Positions 1 through 5,252 of a DNA stretch of 5,252 bases are shown one piece after another. The notes beneath the pieces are model-generated. The model did no database searches and was not told the origin of the DNA. It saw only the letters and a program-made list of their open reading frames with translations. Numbering within the stretch: the first letter of the stretch is position 1; each line of letters begins with the position of its first letter. A program made the position numbers and the translations under genes. Origin of the DNA: CAIKMD01 sp035533255 (lineage in GTDB: Bacteria > Pseudomonadota > Alphaproteobacteria > ATCC43930 > CGMCC-115725); the NCBI GenBank assembly GCA_035533255.1, contig DATLUE010000406.1:1-5252 (forward strand). Reading direction: 5' to 3'.

Positions 1-106
1 GCGCTTGCCCGGAGGTGGCTTTCGGCGCCGCTTTATGCGGCTGCGCAAAAGCCGGCACCGCCGCGAGCACGGCAAGAAAAGCGGCGATCAGAGCACGACG
101 CGCCAT
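1..106 (-). CDS. Partial secreted protein (signal peptide only); possible peptidyl-prolyl isomerase
   Basis: The gene reads leftward from an ATG at 106-104 and runs off the window after 35 codons. The N-terminus MARRALIAAFLAVLAAVP has two arginines, then an Ala/Leu/Val-rich hydrophobic core, then AFA followed by Gln22. This is a clear Sec signal peptide with likely cleavage after Ala21. The visible mature part is short, basic and rich in Ala and Pro. A ribosome-binding site (AAAGGA, 121-116) lies nine bases before the ATG, which supports this start. No functional domain is inside the window, so the product cannot be identified from sequence. In many alphaproteobacteria a periplasmic parvulin-type prolyl isomerase is encoded divergently from secA, and an exported protein here fits that arrangement. 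That identification is inference from gene order only. Existence of the gene is fairly sure; the function is not. Confidence 0.72.
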   Translation of the reverse strand, partial: MARRALIAAFLAVLAAVPAFAQPHKAAPKATSGQA

Positions 107-115
107 AGCGGATCA

Positions 116-121
116 TCCTTT
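116..121 (-). promoter_or_regulatory. Ribosome-binding site of the partial secreted-protein gene
   Basis: Read on the minus strand this is AAAGGA, nine bases before the ATG at 106. It is the feature that decides the start, together with the signal peptide that begins exactly there. Confidence 0.6.
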
Positions 122-157
122 CGCTGGGAAACCGGCGCACGGGACCGCTCGGCGGCG

Positions 158-168
158 GAACCGGGTTC
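158..168. repeat. Short palindrome GAACC-G-GGTTC
   Basis: Two perfect 5-base inverted arms flank a single G, lying near the predicted transcription start of the leftward gene. Position and symmetry would suit a repressor site, but the arms are short and no regulator is known. It may be chance. Confidence 0.25.
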
Positions 169-172
169 GGCG

Positions 173-192
173 CGCCTTAAAGCATAAAGGCG
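173..192. repeat. Inverted repeat in the divergent intergenic region
   Basis: CGCCTT (173-178) is the exact reverse complement of AAGGCG (187-192), with an eight-base AT-rich spacer. It overlaps the candidate -10 element of the leftward gene. It could be an operator or a small hairpin. No known regulator site is recognised, and a 6-bp repeat can arise by chance. Confidence 0.35.
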
Positions 193-204
193 GACCCAGA
201 ACAA
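176..204 (-). promoter_or_regulatory. Candidate promoter for the leftward gene
   Basis: On the minus strand, TTGTTC (204-199) and TTTAAG (181-176) are separated by 17 bases. They match the sigma-70 consensus at three and four of six positions. The -10 element sits in a small AT-rich island within GC-rich sequence, and transcription would start near 169, leaving an untranslated leader of about 60 bases. The -35 match is weak, so this is only the best candidate in the gap. Confidence 0.28.
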
Positions 205-244
205 GCGCGCAACCCCGCGGAAGCCCTTAAATAATTGTGATGAA

Positions 245-273
245 TTGACACTTTACCCCGTTATTCCTATTTC
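245..273 (+). promoter_or_regulatory. Predicted sigma-70 promoter of secA
   Basis: A perfect -35 hexamer TTGACA (245-250) is followed, after exactly 17 bases, by TATTTC (268-273), which matches the -10 consensus at its first three positions. The area is markedly more AT-rich than its surroundings. Transcription would begin near 280, giving a leader of roughly 28 bases before the ATG at 308. The -35 match and ideal spacing are strong; the -10 is only fair. Confidence 0.55.
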
Positions 274-297
274 TCCTTGGTCCCCGCCCCCATCTGC

Positions 298-302
298 TGA
301 GG
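298..302 (+). promoter_or_regulatory. Ribosome-binding site of secA
   Basis: TGAGG lies five bases before the ATG at 308. It supports 308 rather than the upstream in-frame TTG at 245, which coincides with the -35 promoter box. Confidence 0.6.
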
Positions 303-307
303 CTTTG

Positions 308-3028
308 ATGATCGGCGCCATCGCCCGGCGACTGTTTGGTTCTGCAAACGATCGCTACGTCAAGAGTCTCGGCCCGCTGGTCGACGAGATCAACGCCCTG
401 GAGCCGGAGCTGGCCGCACTCGACGATGCCGGGCTGCGCGCGCGGACGCAGCATTTCAGGGACCGGCTGGCCCAGGACGAATCGCTCGACGACCTGCTGG
501 TCGAGGCCTTCGCCACCGTGCGGGAGGCCGCCAAGCGCACCCTCGGCCAGCGGCATTTCGACGTCCAATTGATGGGCGGGATCGTCCTCCATCGCGGCAT
601 GATCGCCGAGATGAAGACCGGCGAAGGCAAGACCCTGGTCGCGACGCTCCCGGTCTATCTCAATGCGCTCGCGGGCAAGGGCGTCCACGTCGTCACGGTC
701 AACGACTATCTGGCAAAGCGCGACAGCGAGTGGATGGGCCAAGTCTATCGCTTCCTCGGCCTCGCCGTCGGCTGCATCGTTCATGGGCTCGACGACGTCC
801 AGCGGCACGACCAATACGCCGCCGACGTGACCTATGGCACCAACAACGAGTTCGGCTTCGATTATCTTCGCGACAACATGAAGTTTCGGCTCGAGGAGAT
901 GGCGCAGCGGCCGTTCAACTACGCGATCGTCGATGAGGTCGATTCGATCCTGATCGACGAGGCGCGCACGCCGCTGATCATTTCCGGACCGTCCGAGGAT
1001 TCGTCCGAGCTCTACCGCCAGGTCGATCTCCTGCTGCCCGCGCTCAAGGACGAAGATTTCGAGAAGGACGAGAAGCAGCGCACGGTCACGCTGACCGAAG
1101 CGGGCGTCGAGCGGATCGAGGCGCTGCTGCGCGAGGCCGACCTCCTCAAGGAGGGCACGCTCTACGACATCCACAACGTCGCGCTGGTGCATCACACCAA
1201 CCAGGCGCTGCGCGCGCATAAATTATTCGCGCGCGATACCGACTACATCGTGCGCGACGACAAGGTGATCATCATCGACGAGTTCACCGGGCGCATGATG
1301 GAGGGCCGGCGCTATTCGGAAGGCCTGCACCAGGCGCTCGAGGCCAAGGAACACGTCACCATCCAGAACGAGAACCAGACCCTCGCCTCGATCACGTTCC
1401 AGAATTACTTCCGGCTCTATCCGAAGCTTGCCGGCATGACCGGCACGGCGATGACCGAATCGACCGAGCTGGCCGAGACCTACAAACTCGATGTGATCGA
1501 GATGCCGACCAACGAGCCGTGCATCCGCAAGGATTACGACGACGAGGTCTATCGCTCGGCGCGCGAGAAGAACGAGGCGATCCTGGCCCAGGTGATGGAA
1601 TGCCAGGCGCGCAAGCAACCGGTGCTGATCGGCACGGTGTCGATCGAGAAATCCGAAGTGCTGTCCGAGCTCTTCAAGCAAAAGAAAGTGACGCACCAAG
1701 TCCTCAACGCGCGCTATCACGAGCAAGAGGCCTACATTATCGCGCAAGCCGGCCGCCCGGGCGCCGTCACCATCGCCACCAACATGGCCGGCCGCGGCAC
1801 CGATATTAAACTCGGCGGCAATCCCGAGATGCGATTGCAGCAGGAAGCGGCGGCGACGGTCGATCCGACCGAGCGCGCGGCCAAGGAAGCCGCGATCGCC
1901 GCCGACATCGCGGCGGCGCATGACGAGGCCGTCAAGGCCGGCGGGCTGTTCGTGATCGGCAGCGAGCGCCACGAAAGCCGCCGCATCGACAACCAGCTCC
2001 GCGGCCGCTCGGGCCGGCAAGGCGATCCGGGCGCGTCGAAATTCTTCGTTTCGCTCGACGACGACCTGATGCGCATCTTCGGCTCCGAGCGCATGGACGG
2101 GATGCTGCAAAAGCTCGGCCTCAAGGAGGGCGAAGCGATCATCCATCCCTGGATCAACAAGGCGCTCGAGAAGGCGCAGCAAAAGGTCGAGGCGCGCAAC
2201 TACGAGATCCGCAAGCATCTCCTGCGCTTCGACGATGTGATGAACGACCAGCGCAAGGTCGTCTATCAGCAGCGGCGCGAGATCATGAGCGCGCTCGACG
2301 TCGCCACGATGGTGGCCGACATGCGGCACGACACCGTCGAGCGCGTGGTCGGACGCTTCCTGCCCGAGAATTCTCTGCCCGACCAATGGGACGTCGCCGG
2401 GCTTTACGCCGAATGCGGCCGCCTCCTCAATCTCGATTTGCCGATCGTCGATTGGGCGAAGGAAGAGGGCATCGCCGAGGACAACATCGCCGAGCGGCTG
2501 ATCGAGGCGGCGAACGCCAAGATGGCGCAGAAAGCGGCGAATTACGGCGCCGAGCTAATGCGCCTCGCGGAGCGCAGCTTGCTGCTGCAGATTCTCGACC
2601 AGACCTGGAAAGAGCATCTGCTCGCGCTCGACCATCTGCGCCAGGGCATCAATCTGCGCGCCTATGCGCAGCGCGACCCGCTGAACGAGTACAAGCACGA
2701 GGCTTTCGTCCTGTTCCAGGAAATGCTGGCGCATCTGCGCGAGGCGGTGACCAGCGTGCTGTGCCATGTCGAGCTGCGCGTGCAGCGCCCGGAGGATCCG
2801 GCGTCGCCGCCGCAATCGCCGCCGCCCGAGGCCCCGTCGCTAGCGCCGCGCCCGCGCTTGATCGAGACCCGCGAGGATCCGGCGATGATGGCCGGCGCCG
2901 CGGCGCAAGGCGGCGACACGGCCGTCGCGCTCGCGCCGCCGCCCGCTCCCTGGGCGAAGACGCCGCGCAACGCGCCGTGCCCCTGCGGATCGGGCAAGAA
3001 ATTCAAGCACTGCCACGGCCGCGTCTAG
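308..3028 (+). CDS. secA: Protein translocase ATPase subunit SecA
   Basis: SecA is the cytoplasmic motor that binds preproteins and pushes them through SecYEG using ATP. The 906-residue product is full length for the family (E. coli 901). Visible parts, in order: Walker A motif MKTGEGKT at 102-109 with Lys108; Walker B VDEVDSILIDE from 208 with Asp209 and Glu210; preprotein cross-linking region to about 365; second nucleotide-binding fold with NMAGRGTD at 492-499 and the arginine-rich RHESRRIDNQLRGRSGRQGD at 554-573; helical scaffold and wing regions; two-helix-finger tyrosine Tyr786 in LRAYAQ; a Pro/Ala-rich linker at about 827-885; and a C-terminal zinc motif using Cys891, Cys893, Cys902 and His903, which serves SecB and phospholipid contacts. 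With the ATG at 308, Lys108, Asp209 and Glu210 carry the same numbers as in E. coli, which strongly supports that start. No frameshift or missing key residue is seen. It appears to be transcribed alone from its own promoter. Confidence 0.98.
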   Translation: MIGAIARRLFGSANDRYVKSLGPLVDEINALEPELAALDDAGLRARTQHFRDRLAQDESLDDLLVEAFATVREAAKRTLGQRHFDVQLMGGIVLHRGMIAEMKTGEGKTLVATLPVYLNALAGKGVHVVTVNDYLAKRDSEWMGQVYRFLGLAVGCIVHGLDDVQRHDQYAADVTYGTNNEFGFDYLRDNMKFRLEEMAQRPFNYAIVDEVDSILIDEARTPLIISGPSEDSSELYRQVDLLLPALKDEDFEKDEKQRTVTLTEAGVERIEALLREADLLKEGTLYDIHNVALVHHTNQALRAHKLFARDTDYIVRDDKVIIIDEFTGRMMEGRRYSEGLHQALEAKEHVTIQNENQTLASITFQNYFRLYPKLAGMTGTAMTESTELAETYKLDVIEMPTNEPCIRKDYDDEVYRSAREKNEAILAQVMECQARKQPVLIGTVSIEKSEVLSELFKQKKVTHQVLNARYHEQEAYIIAQAGRPGAVTIATNMAGRGTDIKLGGNPEMRLQQEAAATVDPTERAAKEAAIAADIAAAHDEAVKAGGLFVIGSERHESRRIDNQLRGRSGRQGDPGASKFFVSLDDDLMRIFGSERMDGMLQKLGLKEGEAIIHPWINKALEKAQQKVEARNYEIRKHLLRFDDVMNDQRKVVYQQRREIMSALDVATMVADMRHDTVERVVGRFLPENSLPDQWDVAGLYAECGRLLNLDLPIVDWAKEEGIAEDNIAERLIEAANAKMAQKAANYGAELMRLAERSLLLQILDQTWKEHLLALDHLRQGINLRAYAQRDPLNEYKHEAFVLFQEMLAHLREAVTSVLCHVELRVQRPEDPASPPQSPPPEAPSLAPRPRLIETREDPAMMAGAAAQGGDTAVALAPPPAPWAKTPRNAPCPCGSGKKFKHCHGRV

Positions 3029-3038
3029 CGCGCGCCGC

Positions 3039-3065
3039 CCGGCTGCCCGACTGCCGGCAACTTTT
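3039..3065 (+). terminator. Weak candidate terminator after secA
   Basis: A 5-bp GC stem (CCGGC 3039-3043 with GCCGG 3053-3057) encloses a nine-base loop. Four T residues at 3062-3065 follow after a gap of four bases. It starts about ten bases after the secA stop codon. The stem is short, the T-run is brief and not adjacent, and read-through into the protease gene remains possible. Confidence 0.33.
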
Positions 3066-3082
3066 CCCGAGTGACAAAGATT

Positions 3083-3088
3083 TAATAT
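3083..3088 (+). promoter_or_regulatory. Possible -10 element upstream of the protease gene
   Basis: TAATAT stands out within TTTAATATGG, an AT-rich island in an otherwise GC-rich gap. No convincing TTGACA-like -35 hexamer lies 16-18 bases upstream; the sequence there is around ACTTTT at 3060-3065. A transcript from here would have a leader of about 105 bases. The gene may instead use an alternative sigma factor, as envelope-stress proteases often do, but no consensus could be confirmed. Confidence 0.25.
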
Positions 3089-3183
3089 GGGCGAAGGTGG
3101 CCCGTAACCCGGCTTCGCTCATTCTAAGTGCACAGCATCGCCAGGCGCGGCCCAGGGCGCCTCGATCGACCGTTATCGAACCC

Positions 3184-3190
3184 AAAGAGG
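3184..3190 (+). promoter_or_regulatory. Ribosome-binding site of the protease gene
   Basis: AAAGAGG lies nine bases before the ATG at 3200. This, together with a signal peptide starting at that ATG, fixes the start there rather than at the in-frame GTG at 3128. Confidence 0.65.
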
Positions 3191-3199
3191 TCCACACCC

Positions 3200-4765
3200 A
3201 TGTCTTCGCTTCCTCCCCGCTCGCCCACCAAGCCGTTGCGCTTTGCCACCTTCGCCGCGACCGTGGCGCTCGCGCTTGCGGTGGGTCCGCTCGCGCAAGC
3301 GCAAAATGCGCCAGCGAGCGCGAGTGCGAACTCGCCGCTGGTTGCCGCTTTGCCGAGCTTTTCGCCGCTGGTCAAAAAGGTGATGCCGGCCGTGGTCAAT
3401 ATCTCGGCGACGCTGAAGCCCGGCGCCGATCTGAGCGATGAAGTGGGCAATGGCGACGACCAGAATCAGGACCAGGATCAAGGTCCGTCCGGTCCCGACC
3501 TCGGGCCGCAGCAGGGTTTCCCGCAATCGCCCTTCGACGAGATGCTGCGCCGCTTCTTCGAGCAGCAGGGCCGCCAGGCGCCGCGCAACACGCATGAGCA
3601 CACGATGGCCCTCGGCTCCGGCTTCATCATCGATCCGACCGGCTATATCGTCACCAACAACCACGTCGTCCAGCAAGCCGAGAAGGTGTCGGTGATCTTC
3701 CAGGACGGCAGCGAGCATCCCGCCAAGATCATCGGCCGCGACACCAAGACCGATCTCGCGCTCCTGAAAATCGACGCACCCAAGCCGCTGCCTTACGTGA
3801 GCTGGGGCAAGAGCGATGCCGAGCAGGTCGGCGATTGGGTGCTGGCGGTCGGCAATCCCTTCGGTCTCGGCGGCTCGGTCAGCCCCGGCTTCGTCTCGGC
3901 GCGCGGCCGCGACATCCACGCCGGCCCCTATGACGATTTCCTGCAGATCGACGCCTCGATCAACCGTGGCAATTCCGGCGGGCCGACCTTCAACCTCGAC
4001 GGCCAGGTGGTCGGCATCAATACCGCGATCTATTCGCCCAATGGCGGCTCGGTCGGCATCGGCTTCGCGATCCCGTCGGATCTAGCGAAGCCGGTAATCG
4101 ACCAATTGCGCGAGCACGGCAAGGTCGAGCGCGGCTGGCTCGGCGTCCAGATTCAGCAAGTCACGCCCGAGATCGCCAAGAGCCTCAAGCTACCCAAGGA
4201 CGAGGGCGCCTTGGTCTCGAGCGTCACGCCGGATAGTCCCGCCGCGAAAGCCGGGTTCAAACAGGGCGACGTGATCCTATCGTTCAATGGCCACGCGATC
4301 GACAAGATGCGCAGCCTGCCGATCCTGGTCGCCGAAACGCCCGCGAACCAGGCGGCGGCCATTCGCGTCTGGCGCAGCTCGGGAGAAACCAACCTCTCGG
4401 CGACGATCGCCGCAATGCCCGCGAACCCGCAAGTCGCGGAGAATTCCGAGAACAGCAGCACGATGGGCTTGCAGCTTGCGCCGCTCGACGCCGCGTCGCG
4501 GCAACGGCTTCACATCGGTAGCGACGTGAAGGGCGTCGTCGTGACGAAGATAGCCGAGAACAGCCCGCTTGCCGAGCTCGGCCTGGAGCGCGGCGACGTC
4601 ATCGAGTCGATCAACCAGCAAAAGGTCGCCACGCCGGACGAAGCCGCCCGCGCGCTCAAGGCGGCGAAGAAAGACAAGCAGAACGAGAATGTTCTGATCC
4701 TGCTCGACCGCCACGGCGTCGATCAATACGTCGCGCTGTCGCTGAGCAGTCAGGACAACGGCTGA
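3200..4765 (+). CDS. degP: Periplasmic serine endoprotease, HtrA/DegP (Do/DegQ) family
   Basis: This is an ATP-independent periplasmic protease and chaperone that degrades misfolded envelope proteins. The 521-residue product begins with a signal peptide: a basic n-region to Arg14, a hydrophobic Ala/Val/Leu core, and likely cleavage after LAQA (Ala34). A Gln/Asp-rich loop (about 84-130, including NQDQDQ and FFEQQG) precedes the trypsin-like domain, matching the LA loop of the Do family. The catalytic triad is intact: His155 in TNNHVV, Asp185 in KTDLALLKI, and Ser259 in GNSGGP. PDZ1 runs from about 314 (WLGVQIQQV) to 405. PDZ2 runs from about 422 to the end, with KGVVVTKI and GLERGDVIESIN. Two PDZ domains indicate DegP/DegQ/MucD rather than single-PDZ DegS. 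The protein contains no cysteine. It lies 171 bases after secA on the same strand, which suggests functional grouping more than tight co-transcription. The family is certain; the choice among degP, degQ and mucD is not. Confidence 0.95.
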   Translation: MSSLPPRSPTKPLRFATFAATVALALAVGPLAQAQNAPASASANSPLVAALPSFSPLVKKVMPAVVNISATLKPGADLSDEVGNGDDQNQDQDQGPSGPDLGPQQGFPQSPFDEMLRRFFEQQGRQAPRNTHEHTMALGSGFIIDPTGYIVTNNHVVQQAEKVSVIFQDGSEHPAKIIGRDTKTDLALLKIDAPKPLPYVSWGKSDAEQVGDWVLAVGNPFGLGGSVSPGFVSARGRDIHAGPYDDFLQIDASINRGNSGGPTFNLDGQVVGINTAIYSPNGGSVGIGFAIPSDLAKPVIDQLREHGKVERGWLGVQIQQVTPEIAKSLKLPKDEGALVSSVTPDSPAAKAGFKQGDVILSFNGHAIDKMRSLPILVAETPANQAAAIRVWRSSGETNLSATIAAMPANPQVAENSENSSTMGLQLAPLDAASRQRLHIGSDVKGVVVTKIAENSPLAELGLERGDVIESINQQKVATPDEAARALKAAKKDKQNENVLILLDRHGVDQYVALSLSSQDNG

Positions 4766-4781
4766 GCGTCGGACGGGGCTG

Positions 4782-4804
4782 CCGAGGAGCAATCCGCTCG
4801 TCGG
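4782..4804 (+). terminator. Hairpin after the protease gene, possible terminator
   Basis: CCGA (4782-4785) pairs with TCGG (4801-4804), and GAGC (4787-4790) pairs with GCTC (4796-4799), separated by one G-G mismatch and closed by the loop AATCC. It begins 17 bases after the protease stop codon. No T-run follows, so if it acts in termination or 3'-end stabilisation it is not a classic intrinsic terminator. Confidence 0.4.
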
Positions 4805-4928
4805 GCCCGGCAGAATGATGGGAACGCGACCAAGCGCGGGTGGCGAGCATGAAACGCCGCCGCCGCCCGCGATCTCATGCCGGTCGAGCTGGCGTGCGAC
4901 CACCGGCATCGCTGCGTCATCGATGATC

Positions 4929-4957
4929 GGCTTTTCGGCGGCCCGCTTGCCGAAGCC
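4929..4957 (-). terminator. Hairpin at the end of the lipoprotein gene, possible terminator
   Basis: GGCTT (4929-4933) pairs with AAGCC (4953-4957), and CGGC (4936-4939) pairs with GCCG (4949-4952). This gives nine base pairs with a two-base TT bulge and a nine-base loop. It touches the last base of the minus-strand stop codon and sits between convergent genes, where a bidirectional terminator would be expected. No U-tract follows on either strand. Confidence 0.42.
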
Positions 4958-5250
4958 TAATGAGAGCCGGCGTGATTCGCGCCGTGGCCCAGCGAATCGC
5001 CCTGCCACTGCAACCGATCGTATTTCAGAACAAACCGCGCGTGCGCGAGCTGCTTCGAATCGGCGGCGAGCCGCATTTGGTCTCCGGAAGCCTCATCCTG
5101 CGATAGCTTTGCACGCGCCACGCTTACGTTCTGCTCCGCCTTCTGCAAATCGGCATCGTTGCCGGCGCAAGCATTGAGGGCCAGCATCGTTGTCGCGACG
5201 ACGGCGAGCCGGGCGGCGCGAGTGTGGAAAAAAAGACGTCTCCGGCTCAT
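4957..5250 (-). CDS. Small putative lipoprotein of unknown function
   Basis: The 97-residue product starts at the ATG at 5250-5248 and ends with TAG at 4959-4957. Its N-terminus has a basic n-region (MSRRRLFFHTRAAR), a hydrophobic core (LAVVATTMLAL) and the lipobox-like LNAC, so Cys28 is the probable lipidated residue. Ala at +2 does not suggest inner-membrane retention under the E. coli rule. The mature part (about 70 residues) is mostly predictable helix with regularly spaced Ala, Leu and Val, such as AEQNVSVARAKL and SKQLAHARFVLKYDRL. The tail is Gly/His-rich, with His89, His93 and His97 four residues apart. I do not recognise the family. The Ala-rich helical pattern recalls small helical envelope lipoproteins such as DUF4398-type proteins, but this is only a resemblance. 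The window ends two bases before the start, so the ribosome-binding site is not visible and a longer N-terminus cannot be excluded. The gene converges on the protease gene. Confidence 0.72.
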   Translation of the reverse strand: MSRRRLFFHTRAARLAVVATTMLALNACAGNDADLQKAEQNVSVARAKLSQDEASGDQMRLAADSKQLAHARFVLKYDRLQWQGDSLGHGANHAGSH

Positions 5251-5252
5251 GT

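Noticed and set aside
227..1219. 330-codon open frame on the minus strand opposite secA
   Set aside because: It lies antisense to the conserved N-terminal half of SecA. Its product is rich in Leu, Asp, Arg and Val with no recognisable domain, which is the expected shadow of a GC-rich gene.
1223..2386. 387-codon open frame on the minus strand opposite secA
   Set aside because: It is antisense to SecA motifs that are unambiguously real, shows repeated HLDH/DRRR-type low-complexity composition, and has no family resemblance.
3104..3127. GTAACCC followed by TCTAA as an extracytoplasmic-function sigma promoter for the protease gene
   Set aside because: Only about 13 bases separate the two elements, shorter than the usual 16-17, and the matches are partial.
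2386..3441. 351-codon plus-strand frame spanning the end of secA and the start of the protease gene
   Set aside because: It overlaps two certain genes out of frame and encodes Arg/Ala-rich sequence without domains.
3450..3486. Tandem repeat in the CAG/GAC/CAA codons of the protease loop
   Set aside because: The Gln/Asp repetition is imperfect at DNA level and is explained by a low-complexity protein loop rather than a DNA repeat element.
4913..4926. Palindrome TCATCGATGA in the convergent gap as an operator
   Set aside because: It is a single short palindrome, located between 3' ends where no promoter is expected.
4277..5008. 243-codon minus-strand frame covering the protease C-terminus and the following gap
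   Set aside because: Most of it is antisense to the second half of the protease. The product is Arg-rich without motifs and overlaps the 3' end of the lipoprotein gene.
4815..5177. 120-codon plus-strand frame opposite the lipoprotein gene
   Set aside because: Its product is Arg/Ala/Pro/Ser-rich low complexity. The minus-strand frame has a coherent signal peptide and lipobox and is the better gene.

Overview
The window is a chromosomal housekeeping segment from a GC-rich proteobacterium, most likely an alphaproteobacterium. The evidence is the alphaproteobacterial style of the SecA protein (N-terminus beginning MIGAIARRLFGSANDR, Pro/Ala-rich C-terminal linker, intact zinc motif), strong G/C bias at third codon positions, and a secretion-related gene divergent from secA. 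The genus cannot be named from this sequence alone.

Layout. Positions 1-106 (minus strand) hold the first 35 codons of a secreted protein with a textbook signal peptide. By gene-order analogy it may be the parvulin-type peptidyl-prolyl isomerase often found divergent from secA, but its functional domain lies outside the window. Positions 107-307 are a divergent control region with a perfect TTGACA -35 box for secA, a weak candidate promoter for the minus-strand gene, and two short inverted repeats. Positions 308-3028 encode full-length SecA (906 aa). Positions 3029-3199 hold a weak hairpin plus T-run and an AT-rich -10-like element. Positions 3200-4765 encode an exported HtrA/DegP-family protease (521 aa) with an intact catalytic triad and two PDZ domains. 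Positions 4766-4956 separate two convergent genes and carry two hairpins without U-tracts. Positions 4957-5250 (minus strand) encode a 97-aa putative lipoprotein of unknown function.

How the genes fit together. SecA is the ATPase that drives unfolded proteins through SecYEG. The other three products all look like Sec clients, because each begins with a signal peptide. HtrA/DegP degrades or holds misfolded proteins in the periplasm. If the partial gene really is a periplasmic foldase, the region groups export, folding and quality control.

I found no mobile element, CRISPR array, tRNA, rRNA or sign of a previously undescribed system. The region looks ordinary. The points most worth a second look are the small lipoprotein, the palindromes between the divergent genes, and the cysteine-free, Gln/Asp-rich N-terminal loop of the protease.
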